Assembly (NCBI GenBank): GCA_937897625.1
Contig: CALCNZ010000401.1
Span: 1 to 11,319, forward strand
DNA: 11,319 nucleotides
Source of the DNA: an uncultured Flavobacteriales bacterium
GTDB taxonomy: Bacteria; Bacteroidota; Bacteroidia; Flavobacteriales_D; Sanyastnellaceae
Direction of reading: 5' to 3'
In this document: piece after piece, positions 7,460 to 11,319 of the stretch
Layout of the letters: every line of letters starts with the position of its first letter
Position numbering within the stretch: the stretch's first letter is position 1
Notes under the pieces: model-generated
Database searches by the model: none
What the model saw: the letters and a program-made list of their open reading frames with translations, nothing else
What the model was told of the DNA's origin: nothing
Translations under genes and position numbers: made by a program

Positions 7460-8263
7460 ATGAAAACGAAATACAGTGCAAAATTAATTGGGAGTCGTAT
7501 TGCCAAGTTGCGGAAAGCGAAAGCAATGTCGCAAAACGATTTAGCGCAAGCTATAAACGTATCAAGACCTGCTATTGCTCAGATTGAAATGGGTAATAGA
7601 GGAATAGACATATTAGAAATTCCTCTAATCATCGAAGCTTTGGGATGTCAAATGAATGATTTATTCATTGATCAAAAGGAATCACTTATTTTGAAAGAAG
7701 AGTTCATTGCATACAAATCAAAAGAGAGTTTACTCAGGAATCCGATTCCTCATTTTCAATTGGAAAAATTTAAGAATACACTTCTTTTTCTTTTGAAACT
7801 TACGTCTGGCAATCCCAATGTCTCTGAGCGTTCGCTTCACAGTTTATTGTATTTCTGTGACTTCAATTATTATGAAAAATTCGAAGATCATTTAAGCGGT
7901 TTGCAATACTCGAAAACGGAAACGGGTCCTATGATAGAGAAACTTGATCATTACATTCAATTATTTATTGAAGAACAGATCATTCAGCGCGTTAAAATTT
8001 CAGTAAATGGAAAAAAGGTAATGAAGCTCATTCCGCTTATTGCTGTTGACCTGCGTGAATTGAATGGCGCAGAGATGGATACCATTCATAATGTGGTTAT
8101 TCAATTCGACTATTGGACTGCTGAGAAATTAAAGTCACATGCGCTTGCCGATAAACCATTGAAAGTTACTTCCAACAATGAGGATATTTCTTATGAATTA
8201 GCGTTTTATCGCACTCCTGAATATTCCGTTCGAGATTACAACGAATTAGAAAATGAAGATTGA
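7460..8263 (+). CDS. XRE HTH - Panacea (DUF4065) antitoxin
   Basis: A 267-residue antitoxin with two domains. An XRE helix-turn-helix spans about residues 10-68 (RIAKLRKAKAMSQNDLAQ, then VSRPAIAQIEMGNRGI). A Panacea/SocA-like domain spans about 103-235, with SLHSLLYFCDFNYYEK at 125-140, a GP pair at 156-157 and the SHALADKPLK region at 226-235. Panacea is known as a promiscuous antitoxin domain found with many unrelated toxins. The HTH suggests autorepression at the promoter at 7411-7441. The toxin gene overlaps its 3' end by 11 nt (ATG at 8253, stop TGA at 8261-8263), a typical coupled antitoxin-toxin order. The start is fixed by the promoter. Domain identity is by motif memory, and the pairing with a RelE-like toxin supports it. 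Confidence 0.88.
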   Translation: MKTKYSAKLIGSRIAKLRKAKAMSQNDLAQAINVSRPAIAQIEMGNRGIDILEIPLIIEALGCQMNDLFIDQKESLILKEEFIAYKSKESLLRNPIPHFQLEKFKNTLLFLLKLTSGNPNVSERSLHSLLYFCDFNYYEKFEDHLSGLQYSKTETGPMIEKLDHYIQLFIEEQIIQRVKISVNGKKVMKLIPLIAVDLRELNGAEMDTIHNVVIQFDYWTAEKLKSHALADKPLKVTSNNEDISYELAFYRTPEYSVRDYNELENED

Positions 8264-8597
8264 GTATTTGAATGAATTTCAGAAGGATTTGAAGTCATTG
8301 GTGAAAAAGTACCCCAGTCTTCCTTCTGATTTATTAATCATAGAAAAAATTCTTGAAGAAGAACCATTCGCAGATGCTCCTTTTAGTTTTGTCATTCCGA
8401 ATCTTGGATTGTCCACATGTATCATTAAAATCAAAAAGATGGCATGTAAATCCTTAAAAGGAAGAGGAGTAAATTCAGGCTTTCGACTAATCTACGCGCA
8501 TTTCGAAAAAGATAAGCGAATCGTTTTTATTGAGCTGTATCATAAGAACAATCAATCTCAAGAGAATAGAAATCGAATTTTAAAGAATTTCAAATAA
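8253..8597 (+). CDS. RelE/HigB-like toxin of Panacea pair
   Basis: A 114-residue basic protein resembling RelE/ParE-superfamily toxins, most like the HigB/RelE type that cut mRNA on the ribosome. FQKDLKSLVKKYPSLPSDL at 9-27 is the usual N-terminal helical region. The basic core KIKKMACKSLKGRGVNSGFRLIYA (59-82, written in two parts: K59-K69 and G70-A82) holds R71, R78 and Y81. FIELYHKNNQSQEN at 92-105 contains Y96 and the C-terminal strand with a lysine where catalytic basic residues usually lie. The exact catalytic set cannot be assigned by eye, and a gyrase-targeting ParE role is less likely but not excluded. It overlaps the antitoxin gene by 11 nt and is presumably translated by coupling. 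The stop TAA is at 8595-8597, 13 nt before the next hairpin array. Confidence 0.82.
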   Translation: MKIEYLNEFQKDLKSLVKKYPSLPSDLLIIEKILEEEPFADAPFSFVIPNLGLSTCIIKIKKMACKSLKGRGVNSGFRLIYAHFEKDKRIVFIELYHKNNQSQENRNRILKNFK

Positions 8598-8610
8598 ACT
8601 ATCCAAAATC

Positions 8611-8684
8611 GTCTCCGACTATCGTTGCTCTGCAACATTCGTCCTTCGGATATTCGTTGCCTTGCAACTTTCTAATTTTAATTA
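8611..8684 (+). repeat. Mini-hairpin array C
   Basis: After the leader AAAATC come GTCTCCGAC 8611-8619, GTTGCTCTGCAAC 8624-8636, GTCCTTCGGAT 8641-8651 (closing G.T) and GTTGCCTTGCAAC 8656-8668. The linkers are TATC, ATTC, ATTC and TTTC. An AT-rich palindrome, TAATTTTAATTA at 8673-8684, closes the array. It is the shortest of the arrays and fills the gap between the RelE-like toxin and fic. Confidence 0.82.
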
Positions 8685-8700
8685 AGTATCGGATAAAGAG

Positions 8701-9681
8701 ATGTTAAAATTTACCGATATTTGCACCATGACTTGGCAAACCAATCCTTGGGGACAAGAAAAAGTGCAATCGTTGTTGGAACGCGTTGAAGCGAAGAAAC
8801 ATCGCTTAGCCAAGCTGCGTCCCATTCCTGCGATAGCCATGGAGAAATTGCGTGAGAGTTTAATGATGGAGTGGACGTATCATTCCAATGGAATAGAAGG
8901 GAACACGCTGACGCTGCAAGAGACAAAAGTGATATTATCGGACGGATTAACCGTAGGAGGGAAGTCGCTGCGAGAGCATTTCGAAACCCTCAATCACCAC
9001 GAAGCCATTCAGTTTTTAGAGACACTGGTGAATCCAAAATATAAAATGAAGGCCAAGGACATTTTGCACATTCACAGTTTGGTGTTGCAGCGCATTGAAA
9101 AGGAATATGCCGGTCGATATCGCAAAGCGGGCGTGCGCATAACCGGAGCGAACTTCACTCCGCCAAATGCCTTGAAGGTAGATGGGTTCATGGACGAGTT
9201 GATTGATTGGGTGAATGAAGAAAAGTCACTGCCCTTGATTGTTCGAGCTACCATTTTCCATCACCGCATGGTTTGGGTCCACCCGTTTTTCGATGGAAAT
9301 GGAAGAACAGTAAGATTGATGTTCAATTTAATTCTCATGAGTGCGGGCTATCCTCCGGCCATTATTCTTCAGCAAGATCGCAAAAAGTATTACGACGCGT
9401 TGAACAAAGGCAATCAGGGCAACTACGAGAAGCTTGTCCTCATGGTCTTACAAGCGTTAGAGCGTTCGCTAGATATTTATTTAAGTCATCTCGAAAACAA
9501 GCACGACGGTTATCAGCCCATCTCGTCAATTGTGGAAGAGATTTCGCTTCCATACGGACAAGAGTATTTAAGCTTACTTATTCGTCAAGGTAAAATCGCG
9601 GGCTACAAAGAAGGAAAAAACTGGCTCACCACCGCCGAGGCGGTTGAAGAGTATCATGTAAACAGAAAGCGGAAGCGATGA
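8701..9681 (+). CDS. Fic-domain AMP transferase with internal inhibitory motif
   Basis: A 326-residue Fic protein. The catalytic motif HPFFDGNGRTVR (residues 194-205) is canonical, so it should transfer AMP from ATP to a hydroxyl side chain of a target protein. The N-terminal SNGIEGN (62-68) fits the [S/T]xxxE[G/N] inhibitory helix, so E66 should hold the enzyme off in cis (class II Fic). The substrate-binding flap region is around GRYRKAGVRITG (138-149). The C-terminal part (about 286-318, YLSLLIRQGKIAGYKEG and the TTAEAVEEY end) resembles a small MerR/excisionase-like helix-turn-helix. No separate antitoxin gene adjoins it. The start is uncertain: ATG 8701 gives 326 residues, while ATG 8728 (MTWQTNPW) gives 317 and follows a -7-like GATATTTG at 8716-8723. 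The target is unknown. Confidence 0.93.
   Translation: MLKFTDICTMTWQTNPWGQEKVQSLLERVEAKKHRLAKLRPIPAIAMEKLRESLMMEWTYHSNGIEGNTLTLQETKVILSDGLTVGGKSLREHFETLNHHEAIQFLETLVNPKYKMKAKDILHIHSLVLQRIEKEYAGRYRKAGVRITGANFTPPNALKVDGFMDELIDWVNEEKSLPLIVRATIFHHRMVWVHPFFDGNGRTVRLMFNLILMSAGYPPAIILQQDRKKYYDALNKGNQGNYEKLVLMVLQALERSLDIYLSHLENKHDGYQPISSIVEEISLPYGQEYLSLLIRQGKIAGYKEGKNWLTTAEAVEEYHVNRKRKR
8716..8723 (+). promoter_or_regulatory. Possible -7 element inside the fic start region
   Basis: GATATTTG differs from TAnnTTTG by one base and lies 4 nt before the ATG at 8728. If used, transcription would begin at or near 8728, giving an almost leaderless message and the shorter Fic start. No TTG sits at the expected -33 distance, so this is weak. 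Confidence 0.25.
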
Positions 9682-9700
9682 GTCTATTCAAATAGACTTT
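9682..9700 (+). terminator. Hairpin directly after the fic stop
   Basis: The palindrome GTCTATTCAAATAGAC at 9682-9697 has a stem of 6-7 bp and is followed by TTT and CT. It starts at the base after the TGA stop. It could be a weak intrinsic terminator or a long AT-rich member of the hairpin array that follows. The T-run is short, so terminator activity is uncertain. Confidence 0.4.
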
Positions 9701-9708
9701 CTAAAATC

Positions 9709-9776
9709 GTCTCCGACATTCGCGAAGCATTCCTTGAAGAGATTCGTTGCTTCGCAACATTCGTGGTTGCACATTC
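9709..9776 (+). repeat. Mini-hairpin array D
   Basis: The leader AAAATC is followed by GTCTCCGAC 9709-9717, GCGAAGC 9722-9728, CTTGAAGAG 9733-9741 (one T.G), GTTGCTTCGCAAC 9746-9758 and GTGGTTGCAC 9763-9772 (4-nt loop). All are separated by ATTC, with a last ATTC at 9773-9776. Its unit order (GTC, GCGAAGC, CTC, GTTGC types) matches the start of the array at 5700, which suggests a common ancestral unit order. It lies between the convergent fic and WYL-regulator genes. Confidence 0.85.
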
Positions 9777-9783
9777 GCCTTAA

Positions 9784-10523
9784 CTATTTTTTCATCATCT
9801 TCTGAATATACCGCACAAACTCCTTTGAACCAATAACTTCAACCTCCTCAGAAAACCCCAACACAAATCTCCTAGGCTCTTACCCTGGAATCCAAAAATA
9901 TCGGGCTTGTAAAATTCGTGGAGCTCTTCATGTTTCACTGGCGTATCCTGAATCTCTACCGAAGTCATTCGTTCAATATTGAAATACTTATTTAGTTGAG
10001 TCTCGACTTCAAAGGCAGATACCGAATCGTAATTTTCAGTAAAACATGTGGGTTCAATCAGTCGGTCGGTAACACTTTGACTGTTGGCTGAATGATAGCC
10101 TTTGATCAACAGTTGTTTTCCATCTACAATGGCCACCGAAATCTGCTCAACAATTTTTGAAAGGTGTGCTTTATATATACTCTCTGCGCCAATTTGAATT
10201 TCGCTCGATTGATGTACCTTTTTCAAAACACTTTGTGCCAACTGATTTTCTTTTCCAGCTGAAAGTATCAGTCGTTTCAAGTATTCCGCTTCCTGCGATG
10301 TAAAAGGAATAATGGATATGTCGGAATTCGATGATATAAATATTTTATTGTGACTGTCTCGCTCAATGTCAAAACCAAGATCTTCCAATAAATCAAGATA
10401 GCGATAAACAGTTCTTTCAGAAGTCTCTAAAAACGATTCTATGCTTCGAACCGATTTGGCAGGCTTCGCTTTCAGATAATTTATCAATTGAAAAAGCCGG
10501 TAAATTCTATTTTGATTGAACAT
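9784..10523 (-). pseudogene. HTH-WYL transcriptional regulator, frameshifted near the 3' end
   Basis: A YafY-like regulator. The N-terminal winged helix (about 5-60, with SERTVYRYLDLLEDLGFDIERD as recognition helix and wing) is followed by a WYL domain (about 130-212, GKQLLIKGYHSANS, DRLIEPTCF, then NKYFNIERM). WYL domains sense ligands or nucleic acid fragments. The reading frame ATG 10523 to TGA 9795 gives 242 residues, but its last 27 (from S216) are unlike the family. Shifting frame near 9877 yields PRRFVLGFSEEVEVIGSKEF and on to a TAG at 9784-9786, which is the expected WYL C-terminus. The simplest reading is a 1-nt deletion (or 2-nt insertion) between codon 215 and the PRR codons. It may be a true lesion or a sequencing error. 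It is divergent from the SHOCT gene and shares its operator-like sites. Confidence 0.8.
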
Positions 10524-10534
10524 CTTTAAAATAG

Positions 10535-10543
10535 TTTGTCAAA
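10535..10543. promoter_or_regulatory. Operator-like palindrome 1 (TTTGTCAAA)
   Basis: A 9-nt palindrome 11 nt upstream of the WYL-regulator ATG. On the minus strand it is embedded in CTTTATTTGACAAA, which matches the sites upstream of the divergent gene. Its position fits autorepression. Confidence 0.5.
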
Positions 10544-10583
10544 TAAAGTCAATTCAATTCAACCAGCCTAGCGACTGACCTTA

Positions 10584-10592
10584 TTTGGCAAA
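10584..10592. promoter_or_regulatory. Operator-like palindrome 2 (TTTGGCAAA)
   Basis: The second copy of the TTTGnCAAA motif, within TTATTTGGCAAAATC at 10581-10595. The third copy begins 22 nt later on the same strand and face of the helix. Confidence 0.5.
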
Positions 10593-10605
10593 ATCATTCT
10601 CTTTA

Positions 10606-10615
10606 TTTGCCCAAA
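10606..10615. promoter_or_regulatory. Operator-like palindrome 3 (TTTGCCCAAA)
   Basis: The third copy, with one extra central base, within TTATTTGCCCAAATC at 10603-10617, ending 10 nt before the SHOCT-gene ATG. TTTATTTG at 10602-10609 could double as a -7 element with one mismatch, so a bound regulator would block transcription. Confidence 0.45.
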
Positions 10616-10625
10616 TCTTAAAACT

Positions 10626-11159
10626 ATGAAAATGAAATTGAATTTAATCGCAGTAATTATTTTTTCGACAATCGCATCGGTGGTTTTTGGACAAGAGATA
10701 AAATACGCAGATCTTGCAACAGCTGAGCGGGGAGAATTCACTTCTTACATAGCTAGTGATGGAGCGACTTATAAAATTGGTGATCGAATAAAAATTGGAG
10801 TACCTTCTTCAAACAAAACATTCGCCTTTATAACTGAAGGAGATGGGATTCTATTACCTATCACAAATTTAACGGCTTTTTCAAGCGGCACTGAAACAGA
10901 AATTAAGCGAATATTTGTATATGGATCTAAGCGCGCTGGATATGCGGTTTCATTCCGAACAAAAGGATTTACAGGAGTTTCAAATTATACAATTCAATTC
11001 GAGAACGCCTTGGCTGTTGGTGAAGTAAAAGGTTTTGGATTGTCCAGCGATGATGCGTTGGAGCAATTAAAAAAGGCCAAGGATAAATTAGAACTTGGAT
11101 TAATCACACAAGAAGAATTCGATCAACAAAAAGCTGAGTTGTCCAAGTATATCAAATAG
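10626..11159 (+). CDS. Secreted protein with C-terminal SHOCT domain
   Basis: A 177-residue protein. Residues 1-22 form a signal peptide (basic MKMK, a hydrophobic stretch, then VVFG before QEIK), so it is exported, probably to the periplasm or outer surface. The middle part (about 24-135) is rich in beta-type sequence and glycines, and I do not recognise the fold. The last 35 residues (about 144-176, DALEQLKKAKDKLELGLITQEEFDQQKAEL) match the SHOCT motif, a short helical hairpin thought to help oligomerisation or membrane association. The gene is divergent from the WYL regulator and separated from it by 102 nt holding three operator-like sites, so it is the likely regulatory target. The start ATG 10626 is kept; ATG 10632 would shorten the signal peptide by two residues. 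It is followed by a strong terminator at 11204. Confidence 0.85.
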   Translation: MKMKLNLIAVIIFSTIASVVFGQEIKYADLATAERGEFTSYIASDGATYKIGDRIKIGVPSSNKTFAFITEGDGILLPITNLTAFSSGTETEIKRIFVYGSKRAGYAVSFRTKGFTGVSNYTIQFENALAVGEVKGFGLSSDDALEQLKKAKDKLELGLITQEEFDQQKAELSKYIK

Positions 11160-11203
11160 ACATTCCTATTTACAAGAATTTAACAATCACGATTTCCAAA
11201 AAC

Positions 11204-11233
11204 AAAAAAGCCGTTCGGTTGAACGGCTTTTTT
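11204..11233. terminator. Bidirectional rho-independent terminator
   Basis: A perfect 13-bp stem (11204-11216 with 11221-11233) has a GGTT loop and a GCCGTTC/GAACGGC core. It is flanked by six A on the left and six T on the right, so it can end transcripts from both strands. It ends the SHOCT transcript and probably a convergent minus-strand gene entering from the right. Confidence 0.93.
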
Positions 11234-11258
11234 GTTTCTGGCGCAGACTCCACAGCAA

Positions 11259-11318
11259 CTACCCCCCTTTTCGCACATACCCGGCACGCAAATTCACGGC
11301 CCCATTGGTCTGTTGAAG
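11259..11318 (-). CDS. 3' end of a minus-strand gene (partial)
   Basis: Nineteen codons, reading LQQTNGAVNLRAGYVRKGG, run from the window edge to a TAG at 11259-11261. The bidirectional terminator lies 25 nt beyond the stop, as expected for a convergent gene. The peptide is too short to identify, and chance cannot be excluded. The gene would continue beyond the right edge. Confidence 0.35.
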   Translation of the reverse strand, partial: LQQTNGAVNLRAGYVRKGG

Positions 11319-11319
11319 G

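Noticed and set aside
7439..7460. TTG start for the Panacea antitoxin at 7439
   Set aside because: It overlaps a perfect TAnnTTTG element, so it would precede the transcription start.
5572..9776. Integron attC sites between the toxin modules
   Set aside because: The cassette-like layout is suggestive, but attC sites fold as one long imperfect hairpin with GTTRRRY/RYYYAAC ends. Here there are chains of separate mini-hairpins, the GTTGC units do not match the core site, and no integrase is in the window.
9870..9890. Programmed ribosomal frameshift in the WYL regulator
   Set aside because: No slippery heptamer or downstream stimulatory structure is visible at the junction, so an indel is simpler.

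Overview
The window looks like a chromosomal segment of a Bacteroidota bacterium, probably in the Flavobacteriales. The signs are Bacteroidota-type promoters (TTG, about 20 nt, then TAnnTTTG), a near-absence of Shine-Dalgarno sequences, and phylum-typical families such as an HTTM-like membrane protein and a 934-residue UvrA. The genus cannot be told from the sequence alone.

Layout. (1) 28-1436, minus strand: an HTTM-like membrane protein and a small membrane-anchored partner, translationally coupled by an ATGA overlap. (2) 1448-5571, plus strand: a promoter, fumarylacetoacetase (tyrosine catabolism) and uvrA (nucleotide excision repair), with 2 nt between the two genes. (3) 5572-9776, plus strand: three accessory modules. 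The first is a Xre/RES toxin-antitoxin pair followed by a GNAT acetyltransferase. The second is an XRE-Panacea antitoxin with a RelE/HigB-like toxin. The third is a stand-alone Fic protein that carries its own inhibitory motif. (4) 9784-11159: a WYL-family regulator (minus strand, with a frameshift near its 3' end) divergent from a secreted SHOCT-domain protein. Three copies of an operator-like TTTGnCAAA palindrome lie between them. (5) 11204-11318: a bidirectional terminator, then the probable 3' end of a minus-strand gene that runs off the window.

The most unusual feature is a family of intergenic arrays at 5572-5805, 7273-7378, 8611-8684 and 9709-9776. They are strings of very small perfect or near-perfect hairpins, with 2-5 bp stems and almost always a 3-nt loop. 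The hairpins are separated by a 4-nt linker that is usually ATTC, sometimes CCTC, TATC or TTTC. Loops vary freely while stems keep pairing, including G.T wobbles and one swapped stem, so the conserved property is the fold. Several units are exactly GCGAAGC, the well-known exceptionally stable DNA mini-hairpin. The arrays lie in every gap that bounds the three accessory modules, so each toxin-type module sits between two arrays. The first location holds two arrays in inverted orientation. I do not recognise this as a named repeat family.

How the genes work together: the left side is ordinary metabolism and repair. The middle is a run of toxin/effector cassettes that may have been inserted or exchanged beside uvrA through the hairpin arrays (inference). 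The right side is a regulator and its likely target.
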